A stretch of DNA of 64,000 nucleotides from Pseudarthrobacter sp. Fe7. GTDB taxonomy: Bacteria > Actinomycetota > Actinomycetes > Actinomycetales > Micrococcaceae. Positions within the stretch are counted from its first letter, which is position 1, and each line of letters opens with the position of its first letter. The stretch covers positions 1,054,001 to 1,118,000 of the forward strand of contig CP099977.1 of the NCBI GenBank assembly GCA_024372495.1, given 5' to 3'. The translations under genes were made by a program, and so were the position numbers. The notes beneath the pieces were generated by a model, which searched no databases, was not told the DNA's origin, and saw only the letters and a program-made list of their open reading frames with translations. Positions 1 to 10,463 of this stretch are shown one piece after another.

Positions 1-42
1 CCTGGTTTCTGGGCTGATTCACTAATCGCATCAACAGGAGCG

Positions 43-507
43 GTGCGCTCAGCGTCCCACCTGGGGCCTTGTCCCGGCGCAGCAGCTTATTCTGGGCCCA
101 TGGTTGAGATGAGAGTTAACTGGCACCGGCGGCACAAGGAAGGCCTCACTGCGGGCGACAGGGCTGCCGACACCCTGCGAAACGGAATGGGCAGCTGGCC
201 CTTCGTAGGAATATTCATGGGGTGCATGGGGCTGTGGGCCGCAGTCAACTCCATCTTCCTAGCCAACACGGCGTGGGACCCCTACCCGTACATTTTGTTG
301 AATCTGTTCCTATCCATGCTGGCCGGGCTGCAAGGCGCCATCCTGCTCATTGCCGCCAAGCGCCAGGATGCCATCGCATCGGCGATGGCGCAGCACGACT
401 ACGAAACTGATGTCCGCGCCGCGGCGCAGATCGAGATGCTGATGAATATCAATTCCGAACAGTTGAAGCTGCTGCAGGAGTTGCGGACCATGAGGAACCG
501 GCCCTGA
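43..507 (+). CDS. DUF1003 family membrane protein
   Basis: Small inner-membrane protein of the DUF1003 family; function unknown. The family signature is present: a GxxAAD helix, then GSWPF at about residue 50 opening the first hydrophobic segment (about 50-73), DPYPYILLN opening the second (about 79-105), then RQ and HDYE before an amphipathic tail. The GTG at 43 follows an AGGAG only two bases away, so the ATG at 100 or 109 may be the real start; both keep the whole conserved domain. It converges on the CsbD gene, with a strong terminator between them. Confidence 0.8.
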   Translation: MRSASHLGPCPGAAAYSGPMVEMRVNWHRRHKEGLTAGDRAADTLRNGMGSWPFVGIFMGCMGLWAAVNSIFLANTAWDPYPYILLNLFLSMLAGLQGAILLIAAKRQDAIASAMAQHDYETDVRAAAQIEMLMNINSEQLKLLQELRTMRNRP

Positions 508-514
508 AAACGCC

Positions 515-548
515 AATGGGTGCAACTCCTGTCGGAGTTGCACCCATT
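515..548. terminator. Bidirectional Rho-independent terminator
   Basis: Perfect 15-bp inverted repeat (515-529 with 534-548) around a 4-base TGTC loop, with A-rich flank on the left and T-rich flank on the right. It lies between two convergent genes and probably serves both. Confidence 0.85.
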
Positions 549-560
549 TTGCGGCGTCGA

Positions 561-737
561 TTAGTCCTTCTTGAAGGCATCCTTGACGTGCTCGCCAGCC
601 TGTTTGAGGTCTGACTTTGCCTGGTCCGTCTGGCCTTCGGCCTTCAGGCTTTCGTCGCCCGTAGCGTTGCCGGCAGCTTCCTTGCCCTTGCCGCCAAGCT
701 TCTCTGCCGCGTTGCCGATCTTGTCATCCAAACCCAT
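561..737 (-). CDS. CsbD family stress protein
   Basis: 58-residue hydrophilic CsbD-like protein, a family commonly under general stress control. The sequence MGLDDKIGNAAEKLGGKGKE followed by repeated GNATGDESLKAEGQ and AGEHVKDAFKKD blocks matches the family pattern of K/E/G-rich amphipathic helices. The start at 737 has AGGAG seven bases upstream; a longer ATG at 773 adds 12 unrelated residues and lacks such a site. Cytoplasmic; no enzymatic role known. Confidence 0.85.
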   Translation of the reverse strand: MGLDDKIGNAAEKLGGKGKEAAGNATGDESLKAEGQTDQAKSDLKQAGEHVKDAFKKD

Positions 738-978
738 GGAGTTGCTCCTAACAATTGGTGCTCTCCCTGGCATAGCCAGAGCCTGACCTATCCATACTAA
801 GCATGCTTTCGATTTTTGTGGCGCATTTTCGGCCGGAATTTTTGGTCCGATATGCAGGCCTTAAGGCTGCCTATGCCTCGCTTCTGCTACGTCAAGGCAA
901 AAGATCCGAAGGCGCGCGGTCCAGTCCTGCATCCCCGGCTGGTGGCCGCGTCACCAGGTCTGTACTGCGCGGCGCACC

Positions 979-1965
979 TTAGCCCGCCGGGACGCCCAGC
1001 GGGCGGGCGACGTGCAGCTTTCCGTGGTCAATGAGCCATTGGATTGATTCGAAGACAGCCTGCTCGGGCTCGTACCGGGGCGTGTAGCCCAGCACCGAGG
1101 CGGCCTTTTCGATGCTGAAGCACTGGCTGCGGTAGAGGTGGTTCCAGCTGGACTCTGCGTAGTCCCGTGAGGTGCCTTCGCGGAAGCGGTCCCAGGGAAC
1201 CGTCTCCAGCACCGCTGCGTGCCCGAACCAGGCCGCGGCGATATCCGCGTAACCGCGCACCGTGAGTGCCGTCGGGGCAACGATGTTGAAGTCCTCACCG
1301 GCGGCCGCCTCGGGCCGGGCAATGGCTTTCTCGAACGCCTGGGCAACGTCATCGGCGTGCACATGGTGCATCAGTTCAGCGCCGCTGCCGGGAACCCGCA
1401 GGGGCTGTCCGGCGGAGATGGTCTGCCACACCATGGGATCGAGGTTTCCGAGCGGGCCCACTGGCTGCCAGCCCGGCCCCACAATGTGCCCCGGGTGCAG
1501 CGACGTGGTGGCCAGCCCGCCGCGGGCGGCTTCTTCCTTCAGCATCAGGGCGATCCTGTTCTTCTGGACGCCGTAATCGCCAAAGGGCGGTGCGGCCGAA
1601 TCCGATCCCTCCCTGATGGGGACCTTGAGGCTTTGCCCGTACCGCCAGATGGAGCCGCAGTGCAGCAGGTGTCCCACCTCCCCGCGCAGCCGCTCCACCA
1701 GCGACGCCGCCGATTCCAGGGTGAAGCAGACCAGGTCCACCACCACGTCCGGCTTGAGGGCGGCGACCCGGTCCGCGAACTTTCCGTCCCGGTCCTCCGC
1801 CTCCCGATCAGCGTTGACCTGGTGCACCTGCTGCCATTCCGGCGCGTCCGTGTAGGGCTTGCTGGTGCCGCGGCTGATGTTGGTGACTTCGTGGCCGGCG
1901 CGAACCAGCCGGGGGACCAGGAACGAACCGATGTGGCCGCTGCCGCCAATGACGCTGACTTTCAT
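979..1965 (-). CDS. NAD-dependent epimerase/dehydratase family protein
   Basis: Short-chain extended-type oxidoreductase of about 328 residues. The Rossmann motif VIGGSGHIGSFL is at the N-terminus and a Y-x3-K pair (YGVQK) lies near residue 140. The ATG at 1965 begins exactly at the Rossmann strand; an in-frame start at 1992 would add nine unusual residues. Substrate is unknown. It points the same way as the cupin, ThuA and Gfo/Idh/MocA genes upstream, and together they resemble a sugar or polyol modification cluster, though spacing of about 100 bp argues against a single tight operon. Confidence 0.8.
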   Translation of the reverse strand: MKVSVIGGSGHIGSFLVPRLVRAGHEVTNISRGTSKPYTDAPEWQQVHQVNADREAEDRDGKFADRVAALKPDVVVDLVCFTLESAASLVERLRGEVGHLLHCGSIWRYGQSLKVPIREGSDSAAPPFGDYGVQKNRIALMLKEEAARGGLATTSLHPGHIVGPGWQPVGPLGNLDPMVWQTISAGQPLRVPGSGAELMHHVHADDVAQAFEKAIARPEAAAGEDFNIVAPTALTVRGYADIAAAWFGHAAVLETVPWDRFREGTSRDYAESSWNHLYRSQCFSIEKAASVLGYTPRYEPEQAVFESIQWLIDHGKLHVARPLGVPAG

Positions 1966-2060
1966 TGCTCTCCGATCGTTGTATTCCTCCACGGTAGGGC
2001 CACCGGCGCAGATAAGGGAGGTCCTGGCGGGCCTCCCTTAGCCGTTTGCACTCCCCGCAA

Positions 2061-2435
2061 TCAGGCGGGTTTGGCGTACTCGGCTGCGCTCATGACCTCA
2101 TAGCTGACATACGTTTCGTCGTTCTCCACCCAGGCGTCGTGGCCTGCCGGAATGGAGTAGGCATCACCGGCATGGATGGTCATTCGGCTTCCGTCGTCCA
2201 GCTGAACTGTCAGGGTCCCGGCGGTGCAGACCCCCAGATGGCTGATTTGGCAGCTGTCCGTATGGACCACTGTCTTGACTGTTTCTGACCAGCGCCAGCC
2301 GGGCTCGAAAGTGAAGCGGCCCAGGGTGGTGCCGGCCAGCGTGAGCACGTCCACCTCGGTCTTGGGTGGCCGGCGCTTCTCGTCGGGCTCGTTGAAGGAC
2401 TTGGATTCAAGGTCCTTGACGGCTACTGCAGGCAT
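2061..2435 (-). CDS. Cupin domain protein
   Basis: 124-residue single-domain cupin. A beta-barrel core is visible: GRFTFEPGWRWSE, HLGVCTAGTLTVQLDDG, then IHAGDAYSIPAGHDAWV, the usual cupin motif 1 and 2 arrangement, although the first motif lacks the full HxH set. The start at 2435 has GAGGAG seven bases upstream, while the longer frame reaching 2588 has no such site and odd composition. Could be a small metalloenzyme or a ligand-binding protein; substrate unknown. Confidence 0.8.
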   Translation of the reverse strand: MPAVAVKDLESKSFNEPDEKRRPPKTEVDVLTLAGTTLGRFTFEPGWRWSETVKTVVHTDSCQISHLGVCTAGTLTVQLDDGSRMTIHAGDAYSIPAGHDAWVENDETYVSYEVMSAAEYAKPA

Positions 2436-2589
2436 TTTTTGGCTCCTCATCCGGGAGTGGTTATGAAATTCATACCCAAGTGCGCTGAGCCGCTCCGGGA
2501 AATGGTCCGGCAGTGCGGGAAGCGCCCGTCCAGAACCTGCCGAACCTCGCGTTGCAACGATCCCAATCTGCTCCTGCGCGCAGTCCATG

Positions 2590-3349
2590 TCAATGACGCT
2601 TTTCCGCCTGGAACCACTCCAGCGCAGGGTTGGCTACCTGGGGCGCTGAACGGTCCAGCCCCGGCTGCGCGGCCCACCTGACGCCGTTCGCCAGAACCCG
2701 CTGGACCTGGGGGTGGTGGTACACCGGGTACTCCTGGTCCCCGGGACTGAAGTAGAAGATCCGGCCCCTGCCCCGGGTAAAGGTGACGCCGGAACGGAAC
2801 ACCTCGCCGCCCGCGAAGGAACTGATGAAGATCAGGTCGTCAGGGTCCGGAATGTCGAACAGCTCGCCGTACATCTCCTGTTGGGGGATGACGATGGGGT
2901 TGTCCACGCCCTCGGCGATCGGATGGGAAGGCTTCACGGTCCACACCAGCTCCCTTTCCCCGTCGTTCCGCCAGGCCAGGGAGCAGGCTGGTTCCCAGGA
3001 GTTTGGTGAAGATCTTCGAGAAATGCCCCGAATGGAGCACCATCAGCCCCATTCCGCCCAGGACATGCCGGTGGACGCGTTCGACGACGGCGTCGCCCAC
3101 CTCGGCGTGCGCAATGTGGCCCCACCAGAGCAGGACGTCGGTCTCCGCGAGTACCTCCTCAGCGAGGCCGTGTTCAGGGTCCGAGGCCAGGACCGCCGTC
3201 GTGATGTCCGCGTCCGGATGGTGGGAACGAAGGCCTGCGGCGATGGCGCCGTGGATGCCGTCCGGGTAGATTTCCCCGATGTGGGCCGGCTCGTTGTTGG
3301 CCTCGTGGACGCCCTCGTTCCACACCAGGACCCTCAGTTTGCCGTTCAT
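2590..3349 (-). CDS. ThuA domain protein (trehalose-utilization type), frameshifted
   Basis: ThuA-like, glutamine-amidotransferase-fold protein of 252 residues after correction. The N-terminal part ([36 protein letters not shown]) and the C-terminal part ([21 protein letters not shown]) lie in two frames. They join if one base of AGGCT at 2986-2990 is removed, which restores the family's CSLAWR segment. The start overlaps the stop of the upstream Gfo/Idh/MocA gene (TAATG), so the two are translationally coupled. ThuA proteins usually sit with such dehydrogenases in sugar-derivative catabolism. Confidence 0.82.
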
Positions 3350-4481
3350 TAGAGCCGAACCTCCCGCTGCTCCAGCGCCGACTGGTAGCAAGCATCAATG
3401 ATCTGTGCCCGATACAACGCCAGGGAGCCGTCATGCCGGACCCAAACCTGCGGGCCGCCGCGCACCGCAGTGACGAAATCCTCCACTACTGCATCATGGG
3501 CGCGGCCCGGTACGACTGCGGGCATGTAGTCCGCGGCTTCGCCGTCCTTGTCCGTGAACACCCGAAGCTCCCCAATGGGTGGAAAAGGAGCCCCATGTGC
3601 CTTGAGTTCGGCACCGCCGTCGGTTCCGTAGACCGTGAACTCCAACTGGTCGTCCGCCTCCCGGTAGGTGGCCCAGCTTGCTTCGACCACAAGCGTTGCG
3701 CCGCCTTCAAGCCGCAGGAACGCCGACGCAAAGTCCTCCACCTCGAAGGCGTGGCTGGAGGCCTGCGCTGTGAACCGGCTTCCGCCGCCCCTGCCCTGCG
3801 GCCCGAGCCCGAGTGGGTGGCGGCGGAGACAGCCACAACCTTGGGCTCGCCGAGGAGGTGCAGGGCGTAGTCCAGTGCGTGGACACCGATGTCGGCAAGT
3901 GGTCCGCCGCCGGACAGTTCAGGGTTGGTGAACCAGCTGCCCAGGGTGGGTATGCCGGATCGGCGGAGCCAGGATGCCTTCGCGTAGTAGGGGCGGCCCA
4001 ACCCGCCGGCGTCGATGACCTGCTTGAGGGCCTGGATATCGCCGCGGCGGCGGTGGTTGAAGGCAATGTCCAGGACGCGTCCGGCCTTGCGTGCCGCGTC
4101 CACCATGGCCTGGCCTTCGACCGCGTTGCGCGCGATGGGTTTCTCGCTGAGCACGTGGATTCCCCGTTCCAGGGCGGCGACCGCCACCGGGGCGTGCAGG
4201 AACGTGGGTAGTGCCACGCTGATGGCGTCCAGGCCACCGTGGTCCAGCATCTCGTGCCAATCGGCGAACACCTTTGGAATGGAGTACTCCTCCTGCAGGG
4301 ACCCGCGGAGTTCCTGCTCCATTCCCGCCAGGGCGACGATGGCCACGCCATCGAGGCCGGCATAGGCCTTCAGGTGCTGTTGGCCGGCCCAGCCGATGCC
4401 CACCACCCCCACCCGTAGACCCTGGGTGGCGTTTTCTCGTGGCGCGGCCGCCTGCGGGCCGGGGGACTGCTGGTTGTTCAC
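3349..4481 (-). CDS. Gfo/Idh/MocA family oxidoreductase, frameshifted
   Basis: NAD(P)-dependent sugar or inositol-type dehydrogenase, 377 residues after correction. The Rossmann motif [13 protein letters not shown] is near residue 25, and the EKP motif ([11 protein letters not shown]) is near residue 120. The C-terminal half ([20 protein letters not shown], ending at 3349) is in another frame; a missing G in the GGGCTC run near 3805-3810 explains the break. GTG start with GGAAG upstream. First gene of the pair with ThuA, transcribed away from amt. Confidence 0.82.
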
Positions 4482-4912
4482 AGAGTGCTTCCTTTACTGA
4501 CCGCATTACCGTCGCGTGGAGCACCTTTTGGAGCCGCCCGATCCGCAGGCTATCTGCAGATCCGGCAATCCGGCGACGGACGCGCCCCAAAAGCGTGCTG
4601 GCGTGACAGACCCGTACCCTGCTGCCGCCGAAACATGCAGGGCGTGCAGGTTCCGCTACGCCGGACCCGCCGGGCAACCAATGGTTTTGCAGGTAACCTC
4701 TGCGCTTCGCGTTACACCTGAAACTCGGGTGTGGATGGCTGAAACCACCATTTAACACAGCCGAAACCTATCCAAAAATGGCCGCCATACATTGGTATCA
4801 GACGGCAAAAGCCGCCCCTCCGCTGGACGTGGTTTCTCCGGCCGCGTCCCACCAGGCGGAACGGCTCTGACGGCAACCTACCGTTCTTTTCGCATCTTGA
4901 AAGGGGTTTCCC
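4482..4912. promoter_or_regulatory. Divergent intergenic region with possible GlnR-like boxes
   Basis: 430 bp without a convincing gene between the divergent Gfo/Idh/MocA gene and amt. At 4693-4724 there is GTAAC, then GCTTC, GTTAC and GAAAC half-sites, reminiscent of actinobacterial GlnR boxes that control ammonium transporters. The spacing is not canonical, so the assignment is tentative. Nothing else recognisable was seen. Confidence 0.35.
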
Positions 4913-6207
4913 ATGGACTCGGGAAATGTCGCTTGGATTTTGGCCAGGCTCGGCGCTGGTGTGCATGATGATTCCCGCCCTGGCCCTGTTCTACGGGGGC
5001 ATGGTGGGGTCCCGCCGCATCCTGAACATGATGATGATGTGCATCGGCGGCGCCAGCCTGGTTGCCGTGCTCTGGGCACTGTTCGGCTACTCGATGGCCT
5101 TTGGAAATTCCGTGGGCGGACTAGGAATCATCGGTGACGTCACCGAGTTCCCCGGCATGGGGCAGCTGCTGGCGAAGGACGATTCCGCGTCCATTCCGCT
5201 CATCCTGTTCGCCGCATTCCAGCTGTTCTTCGCCTGCGTTACCACGGCACTCGTTGCCGGTGCCGCGGCGGGCCGGATGAAGTTCGGCGCCTGGATGCTG
5301 TTCGCCGGCATCTGGGCCACGGTTGTCTACTTCCCCATTGCCCACTGGGTGTTCGCTTTCAACTCAGCTGACGGCAGCAGCATTGGGGGATGGATCGCCA
5401 ACGGCATCAAGGCCATCGACTTCGCCGGCGGCACGGCCGTCCACATGAACGCCGGCGCCGCGGCACTGGCGCTCGCACTGGTCCTGGGCAAGAGCCCGGC
5501 TGGCCCAAGGTGGAACACGCCAAGCCCCACAGCCGGCCGCTGGTGCTGCTGGGCGCAGGCCTGCTGTGGGTTGGCTGGTTCGGCTTCAACGCCGGCTCCG
5601 CCCTCTCCGCCGGCCAGTCGGCGTCGGTGGTCTTCCTGAACACCGCCGTGGCCGCCTCCGCCGGCCTGCTCGCCTGGGCCCTGGTTGAGCGGGTCCGCCA
5701 CGGCGCTGCCACGAGCATGGGCGCCGCATCCGGCCTGGTTGCCGCGCTGGTGGCCATCACGCCGGCCTGTGGCGCGGTCAGCCCGCTGGGTGCCTTGGCC
5801 ATCGGTGCGATCGCCGGGGCCGTCTGCTCGCTGGCCATTGAATGGAAATTCCGGCTGGGCTTCGACGATTCCCTCGACGTCGTCGGCGTCCACCTCGTGG
5901 GCGGCATCATCGGCACCCTGCTGATCGGCCTCTTCGCCACCGACAAGGCGCCCAACGGCGTCTCCGGCCTGTTCTACGGCGGCGGCCTGGAACTGCTGGG
6001 CGTGCAGGCTCTGGCCACTGTCTCGGTGCTGGTGTACTCCTTCGGCATCACGTGGCTCCTTGCCAAGATTCTGGACAAGGCCGTAGGCGGTCTTCGGATC
6101 AGGCCAGAGGACGAGGCTCCGCGGAATCGACCTCGCCGCCCACTCCGAACTGGCGTACCTGACGGACGACGATCCGGTGGAGCCTGGGCTCACCGCAGCG
6201 GGTGTAG
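4913..6207 (+). CDS. amt: Ammonium transporter Amt, multiply frameshifted
   Basis: Ammonium channel of the Amt/MEP/Rh family, 430 residues and about 11 membrane segments after correction. Visible family features are ALALFYGGMV in the first helix, DFAGGTAVHMNAG with the conserved histidine, and VHLVGGIIGTLLIGLFA. The true start is the ATG at 4913 (MDSGNVAWILA, with AAAGGGG upstream). Reading requires four corrections: AGGCT at 4946-4950, GGGCT shortened at 5498-5501, AGGCT at 6114-6118 and AGCCT at 6181-6185. The first and last of these restore the canonical N-terminus and a clean stop (ELGSPQRV). No glnK or glnD follows, which is unusual. Confidence 0.88.
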
Positions 6208-6274
6208 CTGTACTGTCCGGGGACTTACCGCACGAGGCAGGGCCAAACCTTGGACCGGTGCCGGCATCGCCGGC

Positions 6275-6433
6275 TTATAGTTCCAGGGTTTGGCCCTTCG
6301 TTGTGCCCGGTGACGAGGGCTTGGGTGCCTGCCTGCGGGCGTCCTCGTGCTCGGTGCGCACCAGGTTTCCGTCCCGCACTTCCAGCACGGCCGCCCGGAG
6401 ATGGCTGAGGCGGGTGCGCCGGTCCGCCGCCAT
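6275..6433 (-). CDS. Hypothetical small protein
   Basis: Possible 52-residue protein (begins MAADRRTRLSHLRAAVLE), hydrophilic, unrecognised. Third codon positions are almost all G or C, as in the real genes here, which is the main support. The open frame continues upstream without a stop (about 128 codons), so the start is uncertain and the gene could be longer or truncated by an indel. It lies between amt and the helicase. Confidence 0.35.
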   Translation of the reverse strand: MAADRRTRLSHLRAAVLEVRDGNLVRTEHEDARRQAPKPSSPGTTKGQTLEL

Positions 6434-6636
6434 CGTGTCGATGTCCTCACCGCCCCCGCAGGGGTGCGTAAAGCAGACCAGCAGCGCGCGCTGCGTGCCG
6501 CCGTCGCCCGTCCCGCTTCTCCAGCGTTGTAGTTTTGCGTTGGTGCCAGCATAGGTTGGGTTTTTCGACGCCCCAACAGATCCTCGCTGCGCAGATTCCC
6601 CGGCGCTACGGATATTCGGGCCGCGGAAAGGAACGC

Positions 6637-6711
6637 GCGCATCGAAACGGAGCCTGCGCATCGAAACGGAGCCTGCGCGTCGAAACCGAGCATGCGGTCA
6701 AAACCGAATCT
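6637..6711. repeat. Short tandem repeat, about 19-bp unit, four copies
   Basis: Units at 6637-6655, 6656-6674, 6675-6693 and 6694-6711. The first two are identical (GCGCATCGAAACGGAGCCT); the third differs at three positions and the fourth is degenerate and one base shorter. A fifth partial GCGCGACGG follows. It lies just downstream of the helicase stop codon and is not part of any confident gene. Confidence 0.75.
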
Positions 6712-6742
6712 GCGCGACGGGACCGGCATAGCCGCGGGGAGC

Positions 6743-9700
6743 CTACTCCTTGAACAACCCCGCAAGGTCCTCGGCAGTGATGGCTCCGCCGGACAGGGCA
6801 TCGCCCTCCATGACATCGGCGAACAGCTGCGACTTCCGGGTCTTCAGCGCCATGACCTTTTCCTCGATGGTGTCCTTGGCCACGAGCCGGTACACCATCA
6901 CGTTCCGGGCCTGGCCGATCCTGTGCGTCCGGTCCACGGCCTGGGCCTCGGACGCCGGGTTCCACCAGGGATCGAGCAGGAAGACATAATCTGCCTCCGT
7001 GAGGTTGAGCCCGAACCCGCCGGCCTTCAGCGAAATGAGGAACACTGGCGCGCTGCCGTTCTTGAACTCGCTGACCACATCGGCGCGGTTCCGGGTGCCG
7101 CCGTCGAGGTAGCAGTACTCGATCTCCTCCTCGTCCAGCCGCTCCCGGACCTTGCCCAGGAACCCGGTGAACTGGCTGAAGATCAGGGCCCGGTGCCCCT
7201 CTGCCACCAGGTCCTCGAGCCGCTCGAACAGGACATCCAGCTTCGAGGACCGCACCGCGGACAAGGCAGGATCCACCAGTGAGACGTCCAGGCTGAGCTG
7301 CCGCAGCAGCGTCAGCGACTGGAAGATGGTGAAGCGGTTCTTGTTGACGTCCTCGATCAAGCCCAGGATCTTCTGCCGCTCGCGCTGCAGGTGCGTCTGG
7401 TACACCTTCTGGTGCCGCGGGTTCAGCACCACTTCCAGGATCTGCTCCTGCTTGGGTGGCAGGTCCTTGATCACCTGGTCCTTGGTGCGGCGCATCATCA
7501 GCGGCCGGACCCGGCGCCGGAGCTTCTCCAACTGCCCCTTGTCGCCGTTCTTCTCAACCGGCTTCTGGTAGTACTCGGCGAAGCGCTTGGGGCTGGAGAA
7601 CAGGCCGGGCGCCACGATGGACGTCAGCGCCCAGAACTCCATCAGGTTGTTCTCCAGCGGGGTGCCCGTAATGGCCAGCTTGAACGCCGCCGGAAGCTTC
7701 CGGGCGCACTGGTACGCCTTGGACTGGTGGTTCTTCACGAACTGCGCCTCATCAAGCACCAGCCCATTCCAAGTACGGGAGGCGTAGGCCTCGTAGTCGA
7801 TCCGGAACAGGGCATAGGACGTGATGACGACGTCGGCCCCGCCTAGTGCCTCCGCCACGTCCTGGCCGCTCTTCCCAAAGGTCTCGCCGACTATCCGCAC
7901 GGTGAGTCCCGGGGCGAACCGTGCGGCTTCGAGGGCCCAGTTGCCCACCACGCTGGTGGGCGCCACCACCAGGAAGGGCGCGACGGCGGCCGGCCTGATA
8001 CCGGCGTCCGGGTCACCAGAGCCGGCGTCAGTCCCGCCGTCGGACGCTATGGCCTCAGCCGCAACCGCAGCCTCAACCGCGAGTTCCTTCGCCGCGCACA
8101 TCAGCGCCAGCGCCTGGACGGTCTTGCCCAGGCCCATGTCGTCGGCCAGGATGCCGCCCAGCCCGTGCTTATACAGGAAACTGAGCCAGTTGAACCCCTC
8201 CAGTGGTACGGCCTCAACTCGGCGTTCAAGGTGGCCGGCAACGGCAGCCCGTCCGTGCCGCCCTCCAGGAGCCCGCCCACCGCGGACCGCCAGGCGGCGG
8301 CCTGTTCGTCCACGATCCCCAGCTGCGCCAGGCTCGTCCCACAGTCCGGCCTGGAACCTGCTGATCTGCAGCGGCGCGTCCTTGTTGTCCTGCAACGACC
8401 GCGCCTCCTCAATGAGGGCCCGCAGCTGGTGCAGGCTCGGGCAGGTCCAGGGAGAAATAGGCCCCGCTGGGCAGCAGCATCTTGGTCTGGCCGGCGGCGA
8501 GCGCGGAGAACACGGCGGCGAAGGAGACGGGCTGGCCCTCAAGGGAAATCTGGATGCCCAGGTCGAACCAGTCCCGCTGTTCAGTCGCCTTGGTGGAGAT
8601 GGACACCACCGGCGCCTCCTCGGCTTCACGGTAATCGGCGATGTCACCCGCCGTCTCCACGTCCACGTCCGGTGCTTCCCGCAGCCGGGGCAGCACTTCC
8701 TCGGTGAACGCCAGGGTGTCCAGGCCTGTCAGTTCGGCGGACGCGGCCAGGCGGGGAGTGCCCCAGCCGCCTGTGGCCGACTCGCCCAGGGCGTGTACCA
8801 CGTCCCACGGCTGGCCGATGCCTTCCAGGATGCGGGCCTCGGCGATATCGTCGCGGTAGCCCTGGTCGCCGGGGTGCCGCCACAGGGGCTGGGCAGTGAC
8901 CAGCTTGCCGGTTTTGTAGTGCCACTCCCAGTGCAGCCGCACCCGGTGGTCCGCACCGTAATTGGCCAGCAGGGACAGGGTGGGAACGGCGAGTTCGGGC
9001 AGTTCCACGGACTCGTCGCGTGCCGTCACCCGGGCCGTCTGCTTGAGCTTCGGGTAGAACCCGGTCAGGAACCGCGACTCATCCCTTGCCGGAATGTGCA
9101 GCATGCTTCCGGCGGTGACGAACGCCAGCAGTTCCTCGCTCAGTCCGTTCTCCAGCGGTGCCAGCGTAATGATGCCATTGGGGTCGGGGACACCGGGCAG
9201 GGCAGCTTCGCCGGCCGTGAAGAAGAGGCCATGAGCGGGCCTGCCGATGGTGCCCACCGCTGCCGGATCAACCTCATCACCGTCAACGGTGATGGTGGGC
9301 GAAAGCTCCAGGCCGCCGTCGGCCGCCTCTGCGGTGGCCCGGGTGCCAGGGCCCGCGGCGGGCTCCGCCACTGGAGTGCCGTACCGGCTCAGGGAAAGGC
9401 CGACGGCGGCAGGGCCCTCGGCGACCCGGATCGGCTCAGTGCCGCGCGAGTGGACCAGGGCGAGCCCGATCTTCCTGGCATCGGACAGCAGGCTCCACAG
9501 GTTCCGGCCAGCGTAGGAGTTAAGGCCCAGCCAGAGGCCGGCAGAGTTGTGCATCCGGCTGGCGGCGGTGGAATGGCCGGCCAGGAATTCCTGCAGCCAT
9601 TCCACGTGCGCCTGGTTCGATTCGCGCCGGAAGTTCAGGTAGCTCAGGGTGTTCCAGGAGATGTCGCCGCGGATCCACTTGCCCTTGGCCCCCATGATGA

Positions 9701-10306
9701 CAGGCCGGACCTTCAGCTGCCTGACGCCGCGCACCGGGTCGCGGCGGCCCGTGTAGGAAAAGTGCGGCGGCGGTTCCTCCACCTCGAACTGCAGCGCCAA
9801 CGGAACACCGCTGGTGGAGGGGGCGGTTCCGGGTTGGGAGATCAGCGGGCTGAGCGCCTGCTCCCAGTCGGAGAGGGCGGCGGAGGTCACGCGGGACACC
9901 TGCGTGGAGGTGGACGGCGCCAGCAGCTGTACGCGAGTGGACGGATTGTCCTCGGCCGCGAAGAGCAGGGCCGCCACGTGCTTGCAGTCCTTGCGGACCG
10001 GGCAGCTGCACACACCCACGGTGCGCTCCAGCCGCCCGCCTTCCGGACCAGCTTGGCTGTGGTGGAGTAAGGAACCTCCGCGCCGCCCCGGACCTTTCCC
10101 AGCATGAGCCCCGTGCCGGCGTCGAACGATATGCCGGAGACCCTGCTTGCCATGGCATACGCCAGCCCGGCCGCCAGCGAGCGGTCGTTGATGGCGGGTG
10201 TCTGTATTGCCAGGTCCGCACTTTCGTCCGGTTGGGATGGCATGGTGAGCGCTACTTTCGGCAGGCCACGGCGGAGCCGGGTCCGGTGGGTGGTTATCTG
10301 ATCCAT
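6743..10306 (-). CDS. SWIM zinc-finger SNF2-family DEAD-like helicase, frameshifted
   Basis: Large Swi2/Snf2 ATPase (1187 residues corrected) thought to remodel protein-DNA complexes. Order: N-terminal SWIM zinc finger (CSCPVRKDCKH, about residue 90), a long uncharacterised linker, helicase domain 1 with DDMGLGKT (Walker A), LDEAQ (motif II) and ITGTPLENN (III), then domain 2 with SLKAGGFGLNLTEADYV and DRTHRIGQ (VI). Four indels break it: a shortened GGGCT at 10030-10033, AGGCT at 8433-8437 and 8330-8334, and a lost G near 8196-8203. The start is uncertain (ATG 10306 or 10243, neither with a strong ribosome site). It diverges from the gene at 10464. Confidence 0.85.
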
Positions 10307-10463
10307 CTTAGTTCGCCGGGCGGCAGCCCCATGCCGCCGGCCGCTCCTCCCTGGGTGTCCCGAAAACTTCGCTTGACGTTCATTTCCCTCCCGATGCTGC
10401 CGTGAACCGGCCGTCGTAGCGTGAAAGCGTCCGGAGCAACACCCCCGTCCAGCAAGGATCGCC

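Noticed and set aside
6637..6711. CRISPR array
   Set aside because: Units are contiguous without spacers and decay to one side.
7821..10070. 749-residue plus-strand ORF opposite the helicase
   Set aside because: Shadow of the SNF2 gene; no domain, no ribosome site.
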